A DNA stretch of 64,000 nt, from the NCBI GenBank assembly GCA_963565915.1, contig OY751488.1, positions 4,650,001 through 4,714,000 of the forward strand. The letters are read 5' to 3'. The position numbers were made by a program, and so were the translations under genes. Position 1 is the stretch's first letter; every line of letters begins with the position of its first letter. The stretch comes from Entoloma clypeatum (lineage: Eukaryota > Basidiomycota > Agaricomycetes > Agaricales > Entolomataceae). Shown piece after piece: positions 31,419 to 41,357 of this stretch. The notes under the pieces were generated by a model. That model was given only the letters and a program-made list of their open reading frames with translations. It was not told the origin of the DNA and searched no databases.

Positions 31419-32436
31419 TCAATACTCGTCGTATTCACCGTAGTAACCCCTCGCGATGATGTCCAGGAGTTCCTCGACAACCAAGTCCCTCCTTATCTGT
31501 TGGAGTTGCCCGCTTGACACTGTGCCCTGGGCGTGCTTGCCCGGGGCTGTACCCCCTCTTGTTGATTTGGTGCCGGCATCGGCGGCGCGCTTGACGTGGT
31601 CGTTAGCATGGACGTGGTTCCCTGGGGTTGTACCGCCTCCTGATGTTCTGGTCCCGGCCTCTGCCCCACGCTTGACATGGTCGTTAGCATGGGCGTGGTT
31701 CCCCGGGGTTGTACCGCCTCCTGATGTTCTGGTCCCGGCCTCGGCGCCACGCTTGACATGGTCGTTAGCATGGGCGTGGTTCCCCGGGGTTGTACCGCCT
31801 CCTGATGTTCTGGTCCCGGCCTCTGCCCCACGCTTGACATGGTCGTTAGCATGGGCGTGGTTCCCCGGGGTTGTACCGCCTCCTGATGTTCTGGTCCCGG
31901 CCTCGGCGCCACGCTTGACATGGTCGTTAGCATGGACGTGGTTCCCTGGGGTTGTACCGCCTCCTGATGTTCTGGTCCCGGCCTCTGCTCCACGCTTGAC
32001 GTGGTCGTTAGCATGGGCGTGGTTCCCTGGGGTTGTACCGCCTCCTGATGTTCTGGTCCCGGCCTCTGCTCCACGCTTGACGTGGTCGTTAGCATGGGCG
32101 TGGTTCCCTGGGGTTGTACCGCCTCCTGATGTTCTGGTGCCGGCCTCGGCGCCGCGCTTCACGTTGTCGTTAGCATGGGCTTCATTGTAGGCTGTGTCAT
32201 GGATGTGATTCGCGCGCTCGAAGAGCTCGCTATCATCGTCGTAGAACAGGCCCCTCAAGTACAGCTCCTCATCTCCGCGCGCAACTAGATCGTAGTCAAA
32301 TTTGGGAACGGCAGCGCTGGAACGAGAAGAAGAAGTATCAGTATTTGAACAGAGGACAACAGGCCAAGAATTCGCACGCGGAAACTGAGCTTGCCAAAGC
32401 GGCGGCGGAAAGGGCGGCAAGAGTGGAGAAACGCAT
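31419..32436 (-). CDS. secreted Kex2-processed repeat protein (KEP) candidate
   Basis: Exons 32436-32378 and 32316-31419 (intron GTGCGA...TTCCAG, phase 2) give 318 aa. Residues 1-20 are a strong signal peptide (MRFSTLAALSAAALASSVSA). An acidic pro-region follows (DYDLVARGDEELYLRG, FYDDDSELFER). Then come eight Lys-Arg sites exactly 27 residues apart. Between them are seven almost identical units GAEAGTRTSGGGTTPGNH plus (A/V)HANDHVKR; the last unit is diverged (AADAGTKSTRGG). The tail has an IRR site and ends YYGEYDEY. Kexin cleaves after Lys-Arg in the Golgi, so the precursor should release seven copies of a ~25-residue His/Gly/Thr-rich peptide. No Cys, Tyr or Trp occurs in the unit, so a disulfide peptide or a dikaritin-type cyclic peptide is unlikely. 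Role unknown. Confidence 0.85.
31593..32159 (-). repeat. seven tandem 81-bp coding repeats of the KEP gene
   Basis: From the first Lys-Arg codon pair (32154-32159) to the last (31587-31592) is 567 bases, exactly 7 x 81. Units differ at few bases. Two variants, at the codons before the Lys-Arg motif (CCTCTGCCCC or CCTCGGCGCC) and CCCGGGG or CCTGGGG, partly alternate, suggesting a 162-bp dimer was duplicated. Most changes are silent, apart from an Ala/Val alternation and one Asn/His. Confidence 0.95.
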
Positions 32437-33393
32437 TTTTCTTGTTTCGGAAGTGTATGTTAGCTTGAAAGGTGACGATATGCACGATGTGAACCTCACC
32501 GAGCACAGGGGGTTATGAGAATGGGGGGATATGCAGGTTATGAGAAGCTCAGCTTCGTGAAGATAGTTGATTTGGGACTCGGTAGACCAGCTATGGAGTG
32601 CAGAAACTCGGTCTGCATCGTCTCCTTCTTATACTCGCGGATGGAACCACGATCAGACAGTCGACGCAATGTATCAAGGTTGTAGTGCCAACGCTGACAT
32701 GTGACGATTTTCAAGATATCTGTCACGTCGACAACAGTCCCAACTCAATTGTAGGCTTCGCCAGTTTATTTGGTGAGAGCCCGCATGCTGCATTTTGATT
32801 GAATGAAACAGCCAATGATGCCCGAAGAATGACTCCACGCACGACATGGGCACAGCGGGCACGAGACCGCTGAAAAAACAAAACATAACTTCATACACTA
32901 AGTATGGTGCAGGACTACGTCTCCCCAGCGAACATGTATTCTAATTCTACCCCATCATTGTATAGTCATCGGTGTGCGGCATTATGGTTGTCCACCATTC
33001 ATGGCACTGCCGTGGCATTTCATGCCTCGACGAAAACATGCTTCATCTTGGCATCAAAGCGGAACATGTGGTCTCCTCTCCCTCGCAACATCATGAGCAC
33101 AAAACAAACTGGCAAAATCTAGCGAACTTCTGGTGGAATGTGTTTTGGGGATGTCGCGCTCCTGAGCTCCTAAATCGGGCAAGCCACTCAGTGATGCTGT
33201 TCAAGAATGTCGGAGGATTTGTGGAATATGTAAGTACGCAGGACACATCCGAATCGTCACTTCATGCAGTGGCCGTGAATTTAGCATTTGGACCTCGAAC
33301 GCACTGAACTGTCCTTATTTTGGCCAGAACACTCGATGGGTGATGGTAACATGATAGTACCAAGATTTCCCCAATCTGCTCGAATCAAGTCTA
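32437..33393. other. intergenic, nothing recognised
   Basis: Upstream of the KEP gene and downstream of the MFS gene. Plus-strand frames at 32904-33307 look random; GTAAGT at 33231 is an isolated donor-like site. No repeat recognised. Confidence 0.5.
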
Positions 33394-35799
33394 TTATGCC
33401 ACAGTCTTCGCCTGCGTCTCCATCACCATTCGCGAGAATTTACTCTTACTCCTGATGGTCGGTCCGTAGAAGAAGAGAGTCTACAGGTCCAAGTCAGTTT
33501 TATGTTTCGCGTCACCGAGGTGTCGAGACGCACGAAAGGAATGGGTATCATGAGAACCGCAAGTAGGCCAAATAACGTATTAGCCCATTTGTATCCGAGG
33601 ACGTTGAACATGTGAGTGGTAAATAGAGGGAAAGCCATGCCGGTTAGGTTTCCTGTCATGGTGCCGTAAGTGAGATAGACCAGGTCTGGAAAAACAAGAC
33701 ATGGAGACAACGCACGAAGAAGACTCTGTCCAGCGAGTGCAGAGGATGCGTAAGGGCCATAACTAGGAAAAATTATCTTCAGCGGATTTGTATAGCTAGA
33801 GAGAAGATCCTTACCAATCCGCCAGATACGAAAAGACGACGAGGTAGATTGCGAATGTTGCCCACGCGTATACCTTCAAGTTCAATATCATCGGTCAGCG
33901 ATTATTATTATTATTATCCTAGATGCTGGATGTACGTACTGTGATGCCAATCATTTGCGCGATCCAAGGGATTCGAGGGAACGAAGTCCAGGCGTAAATG
34001 AGCATGCCGATAGGAAGAGCGACGGCGGCGACGCATCCCAGGTGCAAGCGAGCTTCCGGCCCACGCGTAGGGAAATCTCTCCTGTAATGAGAGCAGGCGG
34101 TCTGTCTCAGGCGCCAGATCTATGAAATTTCACTGACTTATAAAGTTTCTCCTGGTAGAAATTAGTGAAAAATGCGATGAGCGATCCAATCCTGCGGAGT
34201 GCGGTGCCAGATTATAAATCTATCAATGACAAGAAAAGGAGATGGAACGCACGCCATCGTGATGAAAGTTGTTCCAATTTGACCGATGTTGAATCCATGG
34301 ACATTTTTGAACACCAACGAAATCGATCTAGATGGAGACGAGGGGAAATCAAACGAATTCTTTGGCGGGAGGAGGAAAGAAACAGACGAGACCATGCAGT
34401 AATAGACCCCCCATGCTAAACCAACCCATAGCTGCGATGATGTCAGTGCCGTATTCAAACGCCGAAAAACGTTGACTTTACACTGAAACTCAAGACGACT
34501 GGTTCTGTTACCAGCAAAACTAGAGCAGACGGTTGGCAAACTTTTGGAAGGAGAAAGATCTGTGCACTTACGAATGGGACGTGTGCAGGAGATGTAGAGC
34601 AGAGTTCTCATGCTCGGTCGTTCATCCTCGCCCTTGGCTCGATATCTATCGTCTCCCGTTTGCTTTCGTTTCTTTTTTGCTATCTGCATCAGAAGGACGG
34701 CACTCCTAGTTTCCGTCATCACTATGGGGATGAGGATGAGGCAAAGGGAAAAGCAGCTGTCGCAGTCGAGAGTTAGTATTCAGGCGACCTAGGGAGGGTG
34801 TAAACGTTACATCATTTGGATCCACTGGATCCATCGCCATTCCAGACGAGGGTTGTGTTCAATCCATCCCGTTATGGAGGGTCCTATACCTATTCCACCA
34901 AAGACTGCGAGCGTGAACAACGACATCGGCAAGCCTCGTCTGCAATAATAGTCGAGTTGGCCGAGAACATTCTCGGAGACGCATTTAGCACTTACTCGGC
35001 AGAAGACCATATATCGGCAATCGTTCCACCGACCATGGTCGAACCAGTGGATCCGAAAGCACCTTGAAGGAAACGAGCTATGAGTACGGTCTGGATATTC
35101 TGAGCCCTATATTGGACTTGTTTAGTGAGGCGGACCACGAAACCGAACCTTGAATCTTACAGCGCAATCATTAAGAACATGAGATGGAAACCCAGCGCAG
35201 AGACGATATACAAAGGCTGTCGCCCAAGCTCCTCGCTGAAGGACGAGGACACGAGAGGGAGGACTGCGAAACCAAGTGCGAACAGGGCCAGCCCGATATT
35301 GGCCTGATAGCGAGTACAGTTGAGATCTCGTGTCATGGAGTCCAAACCGGTATTATATGTTGATATGGCAATACCTAGTAATCGAATCAGGGACTGTGAA
35401 GGGAAACTTGGGGGAAAAAAATAAGAACAAGAACGAACCTGAAAATAAAGCGAACACACAGGCCATGATCGTGATCCGCCACTTCTTACGACGGGGGAAA
35501 TTCATTGGATTTCGCGTATCGCCTTCAGCGAAATCTATCTGAAATTTGATTCACATCAGAGTTCGCCAGAGGGGAGAGGCCCTGTTCATTGGGCGTACAA
35601 TCATTGATGCTTCAGAATCCAATTTCTTTTCACTAAGCACGCGAGCGTATATGCCCATCGATTGACGAAAGGTCTCCTTCGTGACATGGATCGGCGGTGC
35701 CCGTGAGGACAGAGGGTCATCGAAGTCGGACCCTCGGACCTTCTCACAATCTATCGTATCGCATGGGTAAGACGGGAATCCCCCAATGGGCGCCGACAT
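33394..35799 (-). CDS. MFS transporter, DHA1 (polyamine/drug) type
   Basis: About twelve exons. The start is ATG at 35799; exon 1 (35799-35599), exon 2 (35538-35439), exon 3 (35374-35161), exon 4 (35106-34996), exon 5 (34939-34811) and exon 6 (from 34756) were checked in phase. The stop is TAA at 33396-33394. The core reads GDTRNPMNFPRRKKW, SMTRDLNCTRYQANIGLALFA, EELGRQPLYIVSALGF, IARFLQGAFGSTGSTMVGG, RGLPMSLFTLAVFGGIGIGP, WRWIQWIQMI, HGFNIGQIGT, RGPEARLHLGCVAA, SSALAGQSLLR, YKWANTLFGLLAVLMIPIPF and FFYGPTIRSKSKFSRMV, which are TPO/FLU1-like signatures. It should be a twelve-span plasma membrane proton antiporter; substrate unknown. No stop or frameshift seen in the spliced reading. Confidence 0.85.
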
Positions 35800-36599
35800 T
35801 ATTTGAGGGCGAGTGAATCACTAGCGTTCTCTGGTATGAGAACTTTGCACTGGAGGAGGAGGAATGCTGCACAAACCTCGTTTGAAGAGCAAAGATAGAG
35901 TCCAGTATCCCTTCGGATGATAGGGTCGACAAGAATGGGGTGTTCGGTTTAATCAATCCAGAACGTCGGGTTCTTATAGGTAAGAGGTCGAGCAGGGAGC
36001 AGACTCGTAATCTCGATGCTCAGTGTGGCAGATGCCAACGAAAGCGGGATGACTCGGATACATACATATTGCATCTTAAGAAGGAAATAGCCTTGCAGAA
36101 GAGCTGCTTTACCCCGGAAGAAACCTGTAACGGAACGGAGGAATGTAGATGGATGATTGAGCAAAGTTGTAACAAGGTTTCGTGCCGATCGCGAATCTGA
36201 GGTTGAGCCAGCCGGCTGCTTCACGGCATCTTGCGTAGCCCCGACATTCCCGGCAAAAAATTCGAACATTGGCCACCCTCGCAGCTTTTACCGATGCTCC
36301 TACTACCTAGTAGCTACACAGAACGAATGCGGGACGAGAGGTATGTTCGCCGTTAAGAGTCAAACCACTCCCTGCTCAGTAATTGCCCTCCTGAGTGGCA
36401 GTGAGTGCTCTCTGTTTCAAGCTTCCGGCCGAGAAATGATCCTGCCGGATCGGCAAGTTACACTGGGAGCATTTTGACGACCATAAGTTTGGTTCTGATT
36501 GTTTGGATGAGCTGCGCTATCCCATCTACGACGCACCCTCGGATCCCAAATAATCGCCCAAGATGGGTTGAGAGCCTATGTAAAATGACGTCTTCGCCT
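35800..36599. other. intergenic between the two MFS copies
   Basis: No coding character and no recognised repeat. It separates the intact transporter from its decayed half-copy. Confidence 0.5.
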
Positions 36600-37836
36600 G
36601 CATCTCCATCACCATTCGCGAGACTTTGGTTTTCCTTCTGATGGTCGGTCCGTAAAAAATGAGAGTCTAGAGATCCAAATCATTGCCTCTAGGCACTAAA
36701 GTCACCGAGACGTACGAAAGGAATTGGTATCATGATAATCCCAAGAAGGCCAAATGACGTATTAGCCCATTTGTATCCGAGGACCTTGAACAGGTGAAAG
36801 CCATGCCGGATATTTTTCTGTCGTGGGGTCGTAAGTGAGGTCGGCCTGGTGTGGAAAAACAATTTGACACAGAGACAACGCACGAAGGAGACTCTGTCCA
36901 ACGAGTGCACAGGATGCATAAGGGCCATAACATCTTCAGCGAAATTATATAGCCAGGGAGAAGATCCTCACCAATCTGTCAGATACGAAAAGACGACGAG
37001 GTAGATTGCGAATGTTTCCCAGGTAGATACCTTCAAATTCGATGAGCGATTATTATTAAGGATGCTGGATATACGTACTGTGATGCCAATCAATTGCGCG
37101 ATCCAAGGGAATCGAGGGAACGAAGTCCAGGCATAGATGAGCATGACGATAGGAAAAGCGACGGCGGCGACGCGTCGGCATCCCAGGTGCAAGCGAGCTT
37201 CCGGCCCACGGGTAGGGAAATCTCTCCTATAACTTGAATGAGAGCAGATTTTTCTCATGAGGCGCCGAGAGGTTATTGAATAATCCACTGAACTATAAAG
37301 TACCCCCTGGTAGTAATTAATGAGAATTGCGAAGGGCGATCCAATGCTGCAGAATGCGATATTTAAATTGCAAATCTATCAATGGCTAAAAAAAAAAAAG
37401 ATGGAGCGCACGTCATCGTGATGAAAGCTATTCCAATTTGGCCGATATTGATATTGAATCCATGGAATTTTTGAACCACCAGAAAAATCGACCTTTGAAT
37501 TCCGATGAAAGAGATCAAACGAATTCTTTTGGCGGGAGGAGGGAAGGAAAAAACAGACGAGATCATACAGCAAATAGAACGCCGATACACGCTGAAACTG
37601 GTTCTGTTACCAGCAAAAATAGAGCAGACGCTTGGCGGAAGATTGGAAGGAAAGATATGTGGACTTACGAATGGGACGGGTACAGGTGATGTACAGCAGA
37701 GTTCTCATGTTCGGTCTTTCATCCTCGATGTCTATCGTCTCCGGTTTTCTTTCGTTTCTTTATTGCATCAGAAGGACAGCATCCCTAGCTTCCGTCATCA
37801 CTATGGGGATAAGGATGAGGCAAAGGGGAAAGCAGC
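36600..37836 (-). pseudogene. decayed 3'-half duplicate of the MFS transporter
   Basis: The homology to the gene at 33394-35799 begins at the start of its exon 6 and continues to its end, introns included. It carries a TAA in the first exon (37762-37760, after VLLMQ), many small deletions and insertions, and has lost the original stop codon. It lacks the N-terminal half entirely. The break at an exon boundary suggests unequal crossing-over or a retained 3' fragment of a tandem duplication. Confidence 0.82.
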
Positions 37837-38007
37837 TGATGGACGAGCGGAAATATTGCTATCTAACTTCAAGTTGCAGGCAAGTTGGATTGACGCAGCC
37901 TTGGTGGCATGATCCTGCCGCATAAGCCCCAATGACATTCGACGTCGATGTAGACCACACACATATATGGCCCTTCAACACGCTGAAGTTTTCCGCGAGC
38001 CCGAAGC

Positions 38008-38679
38008 TCATCTCGATTTCGTAGCTAAACAAGTTGTATAGCCACGACGATGATAGAGGAGAGGCTTCATCCCGTCCCTCTCTAGCGACTGCGTATCCTC
38101 CACACGTTGCACGCGTGCGATAAACAGCTCCGATGTGATGACTCCGCCAATATCCGACGCGCATTCCCCGCCACCGCGACCCAATCCCTCCAAGAACTTC
38201 AGGTCGTGCAAGGGCAAGGGCTGCGAGACCAGCTTGCACGATATCGAACCCAGACACCGTTGGAGCGCGGGTATGCCTTCTTGCGTCAGAGAATATGGAA
38301 CATCGTGGAACGGTTCTGGGTAGGAATCTGGTCTCGAGAATTTTTCGGAAATGAAGGCTTGCTCCGCCGATAGCACATTGATGACCAAGTGCGAAGGCGC
38401 TTCCGGGGGTGCTTCTTTTAGCTGAGTCGCTAGACGAGACGGTACTCGTAGAGAAAAAGAGACGAGGGGGTATGGTTCCATGGCTATGGATGTGAAGGAG
38501 GATAAAGTCGCGCCATGGTATGGATGTTGGCCGTTTTTGGCGGGCATTTTGACGGTGGCTACCGCCACTGGTTGTGCTGTGTGTCGCAGGAGTTCCCGCA
38601 GTCGGTCTCCATGACTTCGGCCAGTGCTGTAGTTGCGGGAGAGAATCAGCCTCACGGTCTGGGTGAGTGTTCTGTTCAT
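38008..38679 (-). CDS. flavin reductase-like domain protein (FMN-binding)
   Basis: A single exon of 223 aa starts at ATG 38679. The flavin reductase-like FMN-binding split barrel shows as LLRHTAQPVAVATV, GATLSSFTSIAMEPYPLVSFSL, PSRLATQL, HLVINVLSAEQAFIS, FSRPD, GIPALQRCLGSISCKLV, GGVITSELFIARVQRVE and PLLYHRRGY. Such proteins bind FMN and reduce or transfer flavin with NAD(P)H. The N-terminus (MNRTLTQTVRLILSRNYSTG) is basic and hydroxylated with an Arg-x-Tyr-Ser motif, so mitochondrial import is likely. Upstream of it lies nothing; the nearest neighbour in the same orientation is the MFS pseudogene. Confidence 0.85.
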   Translation of the reverse strand: MNRTLTQTVRLILSRNYSTGRSHGDRLRELLRHTAQPVAVATVKMPAKNGQHPYHGATLSSFTSIAMEPYPLVSFSLRVPSRLATQLKEAPPEAPSHLVINVLSAEQAFISEKFSRPDSYPEPFHDVPYSLTQEGIPALQRCLGSISCKLVSQPLPLHDLKFLEGLGRGGGECASDIGGVITSELFIARVQRVEDTQSLERDGMKPLLYHRRGYTTCLATKSR

Positions 38680-39123
38680 AACGTACCTGAGGTCACGTTG
38701 TTCGTGTTAGCCCTGGGCCTGTTTGCAATCTTGTGCAAAGCTTGAAGTTGCCGGACCCCGCCACGGCAGTTTCCCTATCTCAAGTTCAAACGGTGACGCG
38801 CTTCAGAGGATGAACAAATCACTGGCACGTACTCAGATACCACCTTGTCTTATTAAATTGTTCTTAAGGGTCGTTTCCGTTGCTCAGTCGTAATATAATC
38901 CTATTTCCAACAGATCATGCGAGGCCCTGAGCAATAAAGGCCTGAGATTTTAAGAGTTCGAACCTGCATGTAATTTCCCCCTTTATACCCTATCAAAAGC
39001 AGCTTCCAGCTATCCTATGATTCGTAGATTTGATCTGTCTTGAAGTACTTATCTAAACAGATACCAAAGACCTTCTACCAACAAAAAATCCTACACGATG
39101 TAACATAGGCACCGTCTTCAAAC
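38680..39123. other. intergenic, nothing recognised
   Basis: No coding or repeat signal. A TTCGAACC sequence at about 38957 resembles a tRNA B-box but no tRNA fold surrounds it. Confidence 0.5.
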
Positions 39124-41120
39124 CTAGTACTTCCCCAATTCGTGTGATTCTCTCCCAAGAATTTTCATAACAGCATTAAATGTGGCTCCCTCGTCCCCGG
39201 CCTCTCTGAGAAAATTACGCCAAGGCTTGATCCACGCGTCCAGAACTCCCCTGAAATCCTCCCCCACCTTGTCAAACACCCCATCCGCAACCTCGTCGTC
39301 ATATATGAATGCCACCTTCGCTTCTCTAGATGCCGCGCGAGTTTTCGTCCAGTCCTCCAGAATCGGTTCGGTAGACCGTTTCATCTTCTGCTTTAGATCG
39401 CAGTGTACGGCGCACCAGACGAGGACGTAGAGGAAAGACTCTAGATCGTGGTGGTACTGATGCGGGTGGATGATCCTTTCCAAGAGCCCACGGGCCGCGA
39501 ATGCGACGGACCCGATGCGTCGGCTTCTGTCTGGAGCGGAAAGCTCGTCGTCTTCGTTGACTTCGCTGGCGACGTCCCAGTCGTTTAGGACGCCTGCGAC
39601 GGTGAAGATTCTCTGGGTGTAGCGCTGGAACATGAGGTTTGTCCAGCTGATATCGCGATGGAGGACTCTGGCGTTCGTGTAAACTTGGTAGTGACCTGTG
39701 AGAGAAGACATACCAAATAGTTATTGAGAGGGGCAGGAACAGAATATGACTCACATTCGAGACAATCAGCGAAGGCATCCTGAAATTCCTGGATGTTTTC
39801 GACTTCCCACAGGTGCTGGTATTTGAACGTGACGAAAGCGTGGAGGTTCTTATCCTCCTCAAGAGCGCGTAGGTGTTGAGCATTCAAGATCGCCACACGA
39901 GGGAGTTTGAGGTCGGCCGCGCTATAAGTCGCCCAGTAGCGGATCCGAGGCAGGTGTGTATCCCAGCTTGGAATCGCCTCAACAATTTTCTGGATGATTT
40001 GGGCCTCGTAGAGTCTGACAGGCAAGGCTTCGCGCCAGCTTAGCTTGAGCACACCATTGGCGTTGTTTATTGGATCTGAGCTATCGAGCACGACTTCGCA
40101 GACGATGGTCCCGCGGCAGAGAAGGGAGCCCGTGGATTGGAACAAGAGACCGGTGCAGTAGAACAGAGAATACGGCATCGTCCTTGGCGAGGTTGGCGGG
40201 AGGGCAAGCCAGTAGCTCCACATCTTCCAGCCAGGAAACAGAGCCCACGATGGCACTTCTTGTATCTGCGGGACTTGAAAGGAAGTGGTACAACAACTCA
40301 TCCCGCACACGAAGAGTGCGAACAGTTGCGGGTCATGGAGAAAGTCGACCCATGTGGTTCGGAAGACGTAAGCACGGTCGAAGTACCAGATTGAAACGGA
40401 AGTTCTGGCCACCAGCACGTAGATAATATGATGGATCCCGGGTGCAGACAGCGCCTTGGTGGCACATTCCCCGATATAAATTTCTGCCATATTGATCGTC
40501 CCTTCGTCGAATCCCGGAAGTCGTGGTGATCCCACAAAAAAGATGTGCCCCGGGGCGGTGCTGAGGGTGTACATGAACTCCAGGTTGTGACTGAGTCTTG
40601 CCAGATCCACATATTCACCAAAGAGACCAGATGTTCGTTTCGCGGTCGTGGAGATGAGTCGCTCGATGGCCAGCCGGTGGGTCCCATGGTTTTCTGCCTG
40701 AAGCGAACTGCGGCAATCGGCTAGAGCAGCTGAGTCGAGTGTCCAATCGGTAGACAGGATCTTTGCGACCTTTTCTGAGCTGACTCCAAGACCGTGCTCG
40801 CAGAAGTCGATGAATGAAATACTCCAGACTTTGTATTCGGGGACAAAGAGTAGACGGGGAGATGTGCTCGGATCTGGAATTCGTGTTTGTGAGATTGTGG
40901 CACTAGACTTTGAATCGAACTTGCCTAGACGAGAGTCCTCTCCTATGATGCTTTCATTCGAATCGTATTGTGAGGAACTTTCGCTAGATGTTGAAACGGA
41001 AGCAAGGTCATAAATCGGTGAAGGCTCAGGCTCTAATGCGGCGCTAGATATCGCCACAGAATCTTCCGTCGATATCGACGAGGTGGGCCACCGTTTGAAA
41101 TCCAGTAATACGTTCGACAT
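39124..41120 (-). CDS. FunK1-type fungal protein kinase
   Basis: Two exons (41120-39755 and 39695-39124; intron GTGAGT...TCACAG) give 645 aa. FunK1 kinases are a large divergent family of multicellular fungi with unknown substrates. Seen here: Ser-rich N-terminus, LAIERLISTTAKRTSGLFG, WYFDRAYVFRTTWVDFLHDPQLFALFV, LKLSWREALPVRLYEAQI (ATP-binding lobe with the predicted Lys), then the catalytic loop VLHRDISWTNLMF. The metal-binding DFG is replaced by DWD (LNDWDVA), as is common in this family, followed by GSVAFAARGLL and HDLESFLYVLVW. A stretch around residues 270-310 is Cys/Trp-rich. The start codon is 237 bases from the POL1 start on the opposite strand, so the two share a promoter region. 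Confidence 0.88.
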
Positions 41121-41357
41121 CGGGGCTTGGGGTTCTGAGGAAAATTTGAGTTATAACAACATCCACCCTGTGCGTTTTAATGCATTCCATGAGTGGCCAA
41201 GGTGTATCAAAGCGGGGTGGCCAGGCATGGTGACCGTGGCCTCGTTCACGACAGTGGCATCAAGGTCATGAAAGGGCCGACTCACCACGTGACACCGATA
41301 TCACGACGACATACGTACTTCTGCTTTTCTGACTTGCGCCTACCATTCTTCGGAAGG
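41121..41357. promoter_or_regulatory. divergent promoter region between FunK1 and POL1
   Basis: Only 237 bases separate the two start codons. Contains two GGGGTGG/GAGTGGCCA-type stretches and CACGTG at 41285-41290 (E-box). No TATA box is evident. Regulation is inferred from position only. Confidence 0.4.

Noticed and set aside
31593..32159. Regular 81-bp repeats as a CRISPR-like array
   Set aside because: No repeat-spacer structure: the units are contiguous and almost identical, and they are coding.
31456..32190. 244-codon plus-strand frame over the KEP repeats
   Set aside because: An antisense shadow of a repeat whose length is a multiple of three; no signal peptide or splice signals, and repeats are explained by the minus-strand gene.
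31419..32436. KEP gene as a dikaritin (UstY-type) cyclic peptide precursor
   Set aside because: The repeat unit has no aromatic residue for cyclisation and no DUF3328 (UstY-like) oxidase is visible in the window.
36600..37836. Second functional MFS transporter
   Set aside because: Lacks the N-terminal half and has a stop in the first remaining exon.
38940..38970. tRNA-like B-box (GTTCGAACC)
   Set aside because: No acceptor stem, A-box or anticodon arm could be folded around it.
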